From assembly GCA_008931825.1 (NCBI GenBank), contig QXVZ01034442.1:1-45683 (forward strand): a stretch of DNA of 45,683 nucleotides, read 5' to 3'. The notes beneath the pieces are model-generated. The model worked only from the letters and a program-made list of their open reading frames with translations, searched no databases and was not told the origin of the DNA. Positions 1 through 9,701 of the stretch are shown in pieces. The position numbers and the translations under genes are program-made. The stretch comes from Phallusia fumigata (lineage: Eukaryota > Chordata > Ascidiacea > Phlebobranchia > Ascidiidae). How positions within the stretch are numbered: position 1 is the first letter of the stretch; each line of letters opens with the position of its first letter.

Positions 1-699
1 CTGGGAAGGCTCAACTCTGGTATCAGCTTCAAAACGACTTCATTTGGCTTGGGATTTGTGTACAAGTGATATGACCTGGTGAGAAAGAGAAAAATGCGCG
101 GGCCGCCGTCCGAACCTAATGACGTTTAGTTTGAGGTGGTTACTTTTTACTTTTGAAATTTCAACCCGCGTTGTAACGTGCTCGATTTCAAAAGTAAAAC
201 ACTGGACGTTGAACCCAAAACGAGAAATTCGAACCGTCGTAGCGCTTGACTTGAGACTCCACTAAAGTGGCTAGTTAAGGTTGTTGCTCCTGCTTGATAT
301 AGTTTATCCGTAATCATCGGATTTCGTACCCCGAACGGTGACTTGTTAATACCGTTGTGGTCTCTGGTTAACATTTTTAAGAAATACAGTCGCGTTTCGA
401 CAGTCAAACGTATTCCTTATTAAATCAAATCTGGTAGTAAAACTGAAGCAACTTTACTTTCACGGTTTGCTTTTCACTGGTATCATAACTTACGTTCCAA
501 TGCAACAAAACGGTTGACAACAATTATGGTGACAGTATTTAGTTTTTATGACACTTAATAAGTTTAGTTATGAATCACGCTGTGCACTGTTTGTAAGCTG
601 AAGCAAGTTCCTAGCTGCTAAATAATACATTAATTGTGCCATTTGCTCAGGCTAATTCATTATCTTTACTGGCTTTTGGAATAGTTAAAGCTGTTTAAC

Positions 700-865
700 G
701 GTGACCATGGGCGCCGGCAGAAAAATTTCCAGGGGGTGGGGCAAACCGACCACCTACATCCTTTTTCAAGCATGAATTTTTTTTGATAGAACAGAAAAAG
801 TAAATTTTTCGGAATTGCAGAAGGGGACAAGTGCCCCCCTTGCTCCTACGTGCGGCCGATGACAA
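700..865. repeat. Possible dispersed repeat fragment (class unknown)
   Basis: A GC-rich island in AT-rich surroundings carries G-runs (a GGGGGTGGGG block near 732) and, about 100 bases on, a GTGCCCCCC block (near 830), separated by an A/T-rich middle. This layout is common at ends of mobile-element remnants in marine invertebrates, but no terminal repeat or target-site duplication is visible. It is a guess from texture only. Confidence 0.2.
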
Positions 866-2799
866 ATACCAGCAAAGGCATTTGTTTTACGAGCAGTTAC
901 ACAATTCTCTTGTTCATACATCACATTGGCTAAAAAGGTTAGTCAATTTTGCTTGTAACGTTATCCTTGCGTAATATCGTGCTCCAGACACCGCACAACT
1001 ACAGCCCTCTGTATGCAAGCACTTAAATCAAAAACAGATTTAGGGTGAGTTGAGTTTATTTCGTTTCGGTAAGAAATCATAGCGACACAGAATAGCACTT
1101 AAACAATCACCAAGCCGGAGACGGCTGGGCAACGTTAAAACGGTAATAGGCCCCCCCAAAAAGGACACAATTGGTGGATCAAGGTAGAACGCGCTGCAGC
1201 TACACCATCAAGGCGTTATATGACGGGGATCACAAGAAAGTAAGTTTTGGCGCAATGTAAAAATTTAACCGGGGGGAATGTTGGTGGGACGCTTCCGTTC
1301 GTTATAGAGAAGGAGATTGGGGTTCGACAGAAAAAGAGACCACAGAAAGAAACCCTGTCAGATAGTTTCTAGAGCTGTATGCCTTTACTACAATGTGATT
1401 AANGTTTATTTTGCTGTCGGTAAGCTCGATACAAATTCGATGTAAAACATTTGCGCCTTACTGGTGCGGATGTTTTATTAAACGAGAGCCGTTTCCAGGC
1501 AACCCGGTTACGCTTGAATTGGATTGTTTGTTATCTAAAGTTTTCATTGCAATTTACAATTGGTGGCGAGATAATATTTATCTGACGACGTTGCTTTACA
1601 AAACTTGCTTAAATTTTTTTACAATGGTACATGCATTTCCAACGTCTCCATTAGACGTTTCTTTCCGTACAGTCTATGTATCATTAGATTATTTCTGTAG
1701 GTAACAGTTTTGGGAGTTTGATTTTTAATGTAAATGTTGTTAAAATTTTAGTCTATCGTATTGATTGTTTCACAGTAAGATGTTAACGAGAGTGTAATTT
1801 TATTACGACGACAATTTTGTTTCCAGGATTATCAGTTCAGTCTGAAAATAGATAACCAACCCTAGTACTTTTTGAATTTTTAAGGCATAAATGAATGTTC
1901 TTACCTAACATTTTTTGTGAGTGCAATCAGTTAATCTGAGTAGTACGTTTTCCAATTTGCTCTGGTTTTTATTGTTTTACAAGTTGGAATGGTAAAATTG
2001 CCCTGCTGTGCACTTGGTGCTTATGCTTAGCAGCTTAAAATATGACAAACTTTTTGGGATACACATGAACCAATAAAAATGCCCAAGGGATACTGACCAA
2101 CAAAAGCCTTGGGAGTAACTGGTCTAGAATGCTTTAAGAAACTCTGCTTTTACCTTTTTTAACCCAACAAAGTAGGTATAGTGCTTTCAGTCTGAATACT
2201 TCAAATTACAAAATATTATGTGGATTTTCAAATAAAAACAAAAAAATGTATTTATGGTGCTTGGTCACAAGGTTGTTGAAAATCAGTGTTATCAAAAATG
2301 TGTGGCAAAATGCAGCTCTTATAGAACTAACAGAACAGAAGAATGTTACCAGGTCATAGGAGCCAAACTTTTAAGGTGCCTAGATATGCTGGCATTGGTC
2401 TGGTAAAAATACATTGTTACAAATTATTCGTTTTACAAACTATGACTAAAAACAAGTGATGTGTGAGTATATATTTTTTGGTGTTTTTCAAATACAGTGA
2501 GTTATTACTGGACTCTTGAGTCTTGTACATATTTTTTATGGAATAGCTGGCAGTTTTGGGATTTTTAATGAAGAAAATGCATTTTTTGAGTGTTTGATGT
2601 TATAATTCACTGTGGTGTAAAACAACAGGATAAAGTGTTATGGTAGCTGCCAAGTATTTTTTGGGTTAATGCAGCTAAAGTAGGCAATAGCTAACTGTGC
2701 ATTGATACATTTATAATATTGTAGCAACTAGCAACAATTAGGCTAACCAGTGTACACATGATATGGCACAAAATAAGTTTTTAGTTTATAATTTTGATA

Positions 2800-2815
2800 C
2801 TGTTTTTTGTTGTAG
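2800..2815 (+). promoter_or_regulatory. Splice-acceptor tract just upstream of the TTLL start codon
   Basis: A T-rich tract ending TTTTTTGTTGTAG (to 2815) is followed after 16 bases by the ATG at 2832. It can serve either as the 3' end of a 5'-UTR intron or as a spliced-leader trans-splice acceptor. Spliced-leader addition close to the start codon is established for many Ciona genes. The sequence alone cannot separate the two. Confidence 0.45.
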
Positions 2816-2831
2816 TCAAAAGGTTGCTGAA

Positions 2832-3798
2832 ATGGCAAATAGTGAAAATGGGGCACTGACTTCAGGTATTAACAGTCCTGCAATCAAAGTAACTGAATTT
2901 GAAATAACACTGAAAAAGGATGGAAATGGAGTGAAATGTGAAAGGGAATCATTAAGTTTTAATAAAATTGACATCTCTGAAAGTGAATTTGGTGAAGCAA
3001 CTGCAAACAAACTGGATATAAGTTCGTCTTTGCCCTCAGTTGGATGCCCAAAACCACAATTTAAGAACACTACTGAGGATGCTGGTGATTTGTTGAATGA
3101 TTTAAATGAAAATAAAAAGGAAAATATTGCCAAATCACAACCAGAAGACACATCCTTTCAAGGTTTGTTTGTTAGGAAACGGGTTGTATGAAACATACAA
3201 TTATTACTTTCGCTCAAGACTAATCGATGGATGCAAAATGGTCTGTGAAAACCTATTGTCTCTCATCTGCAGGTAGCCAGATGTCAGGCTAATTCAAGGT
3301 TTTATTGAAAGATTTAAAACAATTCCTAAAATTGTATGGTGATCAATTAAATGAGTTGTATGTAGAGCTGGATGCTGATTAATCTGTTGCAGCGAAAAAT
3401 ACACACAAACCAGTATCAACATTTAAATTAAGCTTGGTATAGTTTTATTTTTGGAATATTTGCTGTTGATGTAGCACTTCACAGCAGTTTTCCTGAGGTT
3501 TTACTATTTGTTACCACATTTAAAATCAAACCATGTTTTTTAACTGCTCAGGTAGAATACAAAGTCTTGCTATTGTTTGCTTTATCACATTTCGACCTAA
3601 TTGGTGAATCAAATTAATGTCTGCAACAATCTTTTGCATTTAGATGAGTTTTATCTTCCCCTGCATAGTGCTGATGAAACTCAAATACATGATCTTGGGG
3701 AAAGTGCAGAAGTCCCAGGTGAAGACAATCATTACATTGTTAAAAAAGATGAGGATGTTGGTTCTGTCACATGTTCCAGTCCATCAAGGAAAAAGAAA
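2832..3798 (+). other. TTLL exons 1-2: acidic N-terminal extension, ending at a gap
   Basis: Exon 2832-3162 ends in phase 1 and exon 3644-3798 continues the frame. Together they encode a Ser/Glu/Asp-rich, low-complexity leader that turns basic at its end (SPSRKKK), where the N at 3799 interrupts it. In TTLL6/13 a Lys-rich stretch stands just before the start of the TTL domain, so the break falls at the domain entry. The next recognisable exon (4094) is already at the ATP-grasp lysine loop. I estimate that around a hundred residues, probably in more than one exon, are missing. Confidence 0.75.
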
Positions 3799-6700
3799 NC
3801 TTTGTGGTGCACTGATTGCTTTGTTTATATCTATAACCTGGACATGTTTTCTGAAAAACGCAATATGTAGAACTTTGCATGTGTGGGGACCCATGTGTTT
3901 CTGCCAGCAGAAACAATTATGTCATAAATAGCACAGGTAACTATAAGACCCAATGTAATATAATGTGGGGAATATATCCTCTTTAATATCGGGTAATAGT
4001 GTAAATAGAATGTCTATATATGGTAAGCCACCCTTCTAGTTTCTTGTTTAACTTGACTTGCCATCCAGTGACTACATAGACATTTTTTTACAGTTACAGT
4101 GACTTTCAAGCTTACTGTCGGTCGAAGAAAAACAAAACATTTATTTGCAAACCAGAGAGTGGATGCCAAGGTCGTGGAATTTTTATCACAAAAAACCCAA
4201 AAGATATCAAACCTGGTGAACACATGATATGCCAGCAATATTTAAATAAGGTAACACATATTAGAGAATACAGGCAAACATACAATAATTTCAGATATCA
4301 TTTATCTTTATGCGGTTGATCTTATAAACAGTCTGTTTAGTAACAAGCCTAGGTAACTTTTACTATTATCAGATTCGACAGTGAATAATGCTTTTTAAAT
4401 AGACTGACTTGATTGATGTCTATACCTAACAATTAAAATGCAACATGACAGTTTACTCTGATTGTTCCAGTTGGAATTGCAATGCATGCGGTGATGCATA
4501 AATCCCAGTAGTAGGGTTTCTGGATAAAAAGGTTGGGAATCACCAGTCTAAACAAATGTGATGCATTCACTTTTTTATGTTCAGAAATTTAAAAAATATG
4601 TTCTTACACCCAAACCACCCTGTGTGTATGATCTACACAATATTGGTGTTGATTGAGTGGGATAAAACAAGCCCGATAATTCTTTTGTTGAGTTAAGACT
4701 TGTAGGTACATATCTCACCTTAAGCAGCAACCACTTTCATTGTTTTATGTTTAGTGTTTAACAATTGATGGCTTCAAGTTTGATTTCCGCTTGTATGTGT
4801 TGGTTACATCTTGTGATCCACTGAGAATATTTATGTACAAAGAAGGTCTGGGAAGATTTGCAACCAAAAAATATCAGGAACCCACCAATCACAACATGGT
4901 AAGTAGGATCTGATTACAACCTTCATTTATCTGATATTTATTTTCTTAAGCAAACAACATGTGATAAAACATGTAGATATTTACATATAAGCTAGATACA
5001 AGATCTTCCGGCTAGTTGTTTACGGGCCATTATCTCTGTAGGGTTAAGATGTCACGGCATTGGGAAGGTAAATTTAGCAGCATTCTAAACAGCCCTATAA
5101 AGTTGTTTGCAAAATTTGTGCATTACTTAAATTGGTACGCAGAAAATTCCTAAACCTTTTTTATTTGTGAATAAACCTTTTTATTTATGAATTCATATCT
5201 TGGCTACAAATAAGTCTGTTCCAAATGGCCCAAGGTGTGAAAACAGAGGCACCCACATTGAAACTAGTGGAATATGGGCTAAGTGTGTTTTGTGTTTAAA
5301 GTGGACAAACTTACAAAAATGCGAATTAAAAAATGAAGGATGATATGTTGTTACTACATCAGCCTTATGTCTATACCTGTTTGAGTGGAGTAAAAAAGAA
5401 AGTATGTTTAAAATTCTGTTTGTAGGAGGAAGTTTGCATGCATTTAACAAACTATGCAATCAACAAGAACAGTGATGATTTTATACGAGATGATGAATGC
5501 GGGAGCAAACGAAAATTAGCCACTGTTTGCCAGTGGTTGGCTGATCATGGATATGATGTTCCAAAAATGTGGAGTAATATTGAGGTCATTATTTTATTCT
5601 TTTTTATAAAGCTTGTTTGGTTGAAATTTTTTTTTTTCTACAGGATGTTGTGATAAAAACTTTAATATCCGCACATCCTATATTGAAACACAACTATAGA
5701 ACTTGTTTTCCAAACCATGTTCGAGGCAGCGCTTGCTTTGAAATTCTTGGATTTGATGTCATGCTTGATAAGAAACTAAAAGCTTGGATTTTGGAGGTAT
5801 ATATTGTGTCAAATTAATAGTTTTTCTGTAAAGGCCTGGATATTAACATATGTTCACAATGTTGGTACTTTAATGATTGAGGCTAATTTATAATTCTCTG
5901 ATATTTATTGTTGTTTTTTTTTGTTACATAAATTGCTTTTTTAGATTCAAAAACTGTAAGTATTTCTTTGAGATAAATTGCCTTAACAATATCTCTATTC
6001 AAGCATATTCCCTTAGGACAAAATGTAACCTTGGTGACATGAACAGAATTTATTTGTGAACTTACATTGATACAGTTGTTTAAACAGTCACATTGGTTAC
6101 AAAGCCATATCAGGCTACCAACTGATTATTTTGGGCGTGATATTATGTTACACTTGTGTTGTCAACCAGGGAATTTATACATATATGGAACAGCCTTTGC
6201 AAAACCGGATTTTAACTTTAAATGGTTAATTTCAAAACCACTTTTTGCATATATTTTGAAATAACAGCAGGCCAGCCACAAGACAAACATTTCCACCGTA
6301 CAAACATTTCCATTTACCAAACATAGGTTAGAAAACTCTAGCCGCAGTAGCATTAAAAAAACTCATGACAGCAACCTAATATGCACAAGCATATAGTTTA
6401 TAGTTGATAAATTGTATCCTACGATGTGCTTTGTAGACAATGTGAACAATTGTCACAGGTGTGCTAAGCATAAAAGAAATAATTTTTACACAGGTTAATC
6501 ATTCACCATCATTTCACACTGATGCAAAACTGGATAAAGAAGTCAAGGAAGGGTTACTTTATGACACGTTCAGTCTTCTTGATTTACGAGCAGTGGATCG
6601 GCGAAAATGCATGGAAGAGGACAGACGAAGAGTGAAAGAAAGATTAATGACCAAACCAAAATCAAGAGAATCAAGGTATGACATCAATATGGATGATTGG

Positions 6701-9700
6701 ACTAGCTTCCTTGACTGTATAATTACTTTGCTTGATAACACAGACTGGAGGAGATAAAAACAACTCAACAGCAATACATTGAGTCTCTGGAAAAGTATGA
6801 AAATGAACATTTAAATGGATTTCGACGAATTTATCCCATTGCTGGATCTGAACATTATGACAGATTTTTTGAAAACAGTTGCTCACTTTTTCAAACTACG
6901 GCAGCTGCCAAAGCTAGAGAGGAAGCAGCAAAGTAAGTTTTCTTTAAAAGGCCTGTTATCCCACTAAACCAGTGTTTCTCAACTTATATTTCTTTTATGG
7001 GCAATAAAATTTGCTTGACCAGCATGTAAGCACACAAAAAAGCCATTTTATTGAAAACATTTGACCAAATCACTTATATGGGTCGTTTAAAGAGGTATAT
7101 GGCAAACTGTGCTATGTCNGAATTTATCCCATTGCTGGATCTGAACATTACGACAGATTTTTTGAAAACAGTTGTTCACTTTTTCAAACTACAGCAGCCG
7201 CCAAAGCTAGAGAGGAAGCAGCAAAGTAAGTTTTTATTAAAACTGGCCTGTTATCCCACTAAACCAGTGTTTCTCAACTTATATTTATTTTATGGACAAT
7301 AAAATTTGCTTGACCAGCATGGAAGCACACAAAAAAGCCATTTTGTTGAAAACATTTGACCCACATTACTTATATGGGTCGTTTAAAGAGGTATATGGCG
7401 AACTATGCTATGTCGTTGGACTTTTATACTTTCAGCACATACTTTAGGGTTTTAACAATCAGTTGAAGGTAGTTACTTCAGGGTATCAACGTGTATTAAA
7501 TCATATATAACTAAACCACAATGTTCTGACCGAAAACCATTTCTTTTGTTGTAAAAATTGATCGTGCCTCCGATTTGCCGGCGCATTGTGTTCACAAGTA
7601 CTGACTTGTTACAGAGCACAAAGAGAAGAAATTCGTATCAAACAGGAGAAACGTGAAGCCATGCTGCGCGGAAGACCATACAGACCCGACCTCAAGAAAG
7701 AAGCGGGCGAATCAACAGGAGACAAAAAACTACATTCGGGAATTGTCCCTTTTCGTCATCGCCCTGTTACAAGACAATTGGCGGTAGGGCATATGTCTAA
7801 TAAATTATCATGTCTGCAAACTTGTTTTTGTGTGTGGCCGATGACAAAACATTGCACATTACAACTAAATCATCCTATCAACACAGGCAATGTCTCGTCA
7901 ATTCAGTCCAGAAGTCGAAATCGTGATTGACACTTCAAAACCAGTGGAAATAAGCGAGGACGAGGAATTGGAAAGAATAAGCGGTCTTTTGCAGCGGGAT
8001 TCGTTGATACGAAGTCTTGGCGTAGTTGAACAAGTGCATCGCCTCCTGCACTGTACACCAGGCACCACTGGCATCGCCAAGACCTGTATTGCACAAGTAC
8101 GTAATTGTTATTTGCATTAATTCAGAGACCCTTTGGGCGACCCTATCGAAATGCCACGCATATGTTGGCAACCGCTAGGTGTACTCAGAGTTATAAAAAT
8201 TTAGTATAATTTATGTCTGTAAACAGCTCAGTAGCCTCCATAAGGTTGCTTAATTCTGGATAGTTTCTCAAAACAAAATTAATGACTGTTCAAAAAACAG
8301 AGAACGTGTCAGGAAAGAAGTACTTCAGTTTTAAACTGTGGCAGTCTGATGTCAACAGTCAGTCATCGCAAGGCATGGTATTTTAAAGATGTCCGCATGA
8401 GGGATGCATTCCACATGAAGAAACAAGACAAAAAGCCGCAGTTGAATACGAGCAAGCAGAGAAATAGATCATGGCAGATCAAGCAGAAATCTAGCTTATG
8501 TTTGAACTCGCGGCTCAGGTTTCCCTGGTTTAGTTCCAGTGTGGAGGAAAGACAGTCCACCATAAGTGGTGACAACTGTAGCTTTTCTGCAGAACTTGGT
8601 ATCAATTGGCAAAACAATGTCAGCACTAGAAAGTCAGCGCCTGAACAAAATACTAACCAACTTACCGCTGCTGGCAAACTCATAAACCAACCAATTTCGG
8701 CGCCTAACAGCTTCATTAGGCTGAAAAAAGATGTTTTCACTGGACAATACCGCATCGGGCGCAAGACAACAAACAGTGGGGTGAAGGCCTTAGAGGTCGC
8801 CTCGTCTCATTATCTAAATATTACGTCACGGAAAGTTCCCCAGAACGTAAAAGCGAAATTAAGTGAACAGATTCTGCGTGGCAGTAAGTTGAACGATTAT
8901 AAGTAACAAATTATATTTCCTGAACTATACAAATTTTTTTTACAATTTGTTGTAAATAAATTCAATGGGAATGCGTGCACTGTGATCATGATGTGAAACT
9001 TTTTTCTTATGTTGCAGGATTTGGACAAGAACAAGAATAGCATGGAGTTACATCAGCAGCATTTTCACCGCTCTGATGACATTATTCCACCTATTGTAAT
9101 CAATTCAACGTTTCGTGGACAAAGCAACCCCCTTACATTGCCTGTCAATCGAAATACCATACACGGACATCTGTACAATGGAAAGGGCACTTACGTAACA
9201 GCTCAGTATCCCATTTCATCTTACGGTACGAAGCAGTATGCCTTAGACCAGTTCAACCGCGTGCCGATTCGGGGAAAAAACGAACAGCAGAGAAGTTTTC
9301 GTTCCAATACCAACACACTGAGCGCAAAAACAAGCCATTCCAGCGCAAGGCCTTCATACACAACAAAGCCTCTCTCCTATGCCCCTGGACTCTACTGTAA
9401 AAAGCTTGACAAAGAACACACGCTGTTGGGAGGACAGCATGATCGAAATAATGGTTCCTACACCAAGTATTCGGCACATAATGGAAGGCGCGATTTTTCT
9501 GGAACGGAGAAATCTGGGTTTACGTTTGCCAACGGCGTTATCGGTACAGTGCTGACAGGCAAGGTTTCAAAATTTCCTTATTACCAGCAACACAATCCAA
9601 CAGTAGAATGGCCGGTGGTTGGAAATTTAAAACTGAAGGATCCGAAACGGGCATGCAGTGCTGTTGCTGGTAATCGAAGCGCTCCCGGTGTTCTTAGTTA

Positions 9701-9701
9701 G
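2832..9701 (+). CDS. TTLL13: Tubulin polyglutamylase, TTLL6/TTLL13 type (multi-exon, incomplete at an assembly join)
   Basis: The product adds glutamate side chains to tubulin tails, typically in cilia, basal bodies and neurons. Exons read: 2832-3162, 3644-3798 (cut by N), 4094-4250, 4755-4898, 5426-5584, 5644-5796, 6494-6675, 6744-6932, 7615-7783, 7887-8096, 8301-8846 or 8883, 9018-9701. Splice phases agree at every junction that can be checked except the last. Family signatures are [45 protein letters not shown] and the split WILE/VNHSPSF. The post-core stretch [18 protein letters not shown] resembles vertebrate TTLL13 as I recall it, which is why TTLL13 is favoured over TTLL6. Part of the catalytic domain before 4094 is missing. 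The 7120-7226 exon copy is an allelic duplicate and is left out. The ATG at 2832 is chosen because it follows an acceptor at 2815; an in-frame ATG at 2763 lies upstream of that acceptor. Confidence 0.88.
3800..4042 (+). repeat. Interspersed repeat, 3' module copy (family A)
   Basis: Directly right of the N at 3799 lies a copy of a repeat seen many times in the myosin introns. Its marks are GTGGTGCACTGATTGC, then GTGTGGGGACCCATGTGTTT, AGAAACAATTATG.CATAAA, GACCCAATGTAAT, and the end block GCCACCCTTCTAGTTT. A repeat bordering the gap explains why the assembly failed here and why TTLL exons are missing. Confidence 0.7.
4094..6675 (+). other. TTLL catalytic core exons (ATP-grasp/TTL domain)
   Basis: Five exons (4094-4250, 4755-4898, 5426-5584, 5644-5796, 6494-6675) join in matching phases. 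They carry the nucleotide-binding loop [10 protein letters not shown], the [17 protein letters not shown] strand pair, HLTNYAINK, the conserved GSKRKL segment, [22 protein letters not shown] and the metal-binding end of the fold LE-VNHSPSF, split by the 5797-6493 intron. All expected catalytic residues in this part are present, so an active enzyme is likely if the missing N-terminal exons exist in the genome. After the core comes a basic helix ([16 protein letters not shown]), matching the cationic microtubule-binding region of autonomous glutamylating TTLLs. Confidence 0.88.
6744..9701 (+). other. TTLL C-terminal exons: basic helix and low-complexity tail
   Basis: Exon 6744-6932 ([34 protein letters not shown]) and 7615-7783 ([17 protein letters not shown]) continue the family's charged helical region. 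Exon 7887-8096 holds the acidic plus [16 protein letters not shown] block. Exons 8301-8846/8883 and 9018-9701 encode a Ser/Asn/Thr/Lys-rich tail with no domain I know, ending in a stop at 9699-9701. The last intron is uncertain: the consensus-like donor at 8884 is in phase 1, but the clear acceptor at 9017 opens the long frame in phase 0. A donor at 8847 (AAC/gtaaaa) restores the frame. Confidence 0.7.
6827..7414 (+). repeat. Allele-like direct duplication across the N at 7119 (TTLL exon 3' part plus intron)
   Basis: 6827-7118 is repeated at 7120-7414 with scattered substitutions and small indels. The unit holds the second half of exon 6744-6932 and the start of its intron. The exon differences are silent (TAT/TAC, TGC/TGT, ACG/ACA, GCT/GCC). 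The second copy lacks the acceptor end of the exon, so it cannot be an extra exon. The simplest reading is two haplotypes placed in tandem. Confidence 0.85.

Larger units (their letters stand above)
1..2815. other. Non-coding region upstream of the TTLL gene
   Basis: I see no exon chain here. The open frames present are short, have no recognisable domain, and are not flanked by matched splice sites. A one-base N join sits at 1403, so the left 1.4 kb may come from a separate contig. The stretch 1404-2815 is AT-rich and ends in a splice-acceptor-like tract just before the first TTLL codon, so part of it may be a 5' intron or promoter region. No TATA box or other defined promoter element could be supported. 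Confidence 0.6.

Noticed and set aside
147-407. Minus-strand frame of 86 codons
   Set aside because: No domain, no splice or promoter context, and composition like its surroundings; a chance frame.
2763-2831. In-frame upstream ATG for the TTLL gene
   Set aside because: It precedes a strong acceptor at 2815, so the stretch reads as intron or leader region; the ATG at 2832 is preferred.
7120-7226. An extra TTLL exon repeating [13 protein letters not shown]-type sequence
   Set aside because: It lacks an acceptor, starts at an N, and differs from 6827-6932 only by silent changes; an allelic copy.
8363-8764. Minus-strand frame of 133 codons
   Set aside because: Antisense shadow of the TTLL exon 8301-8883.
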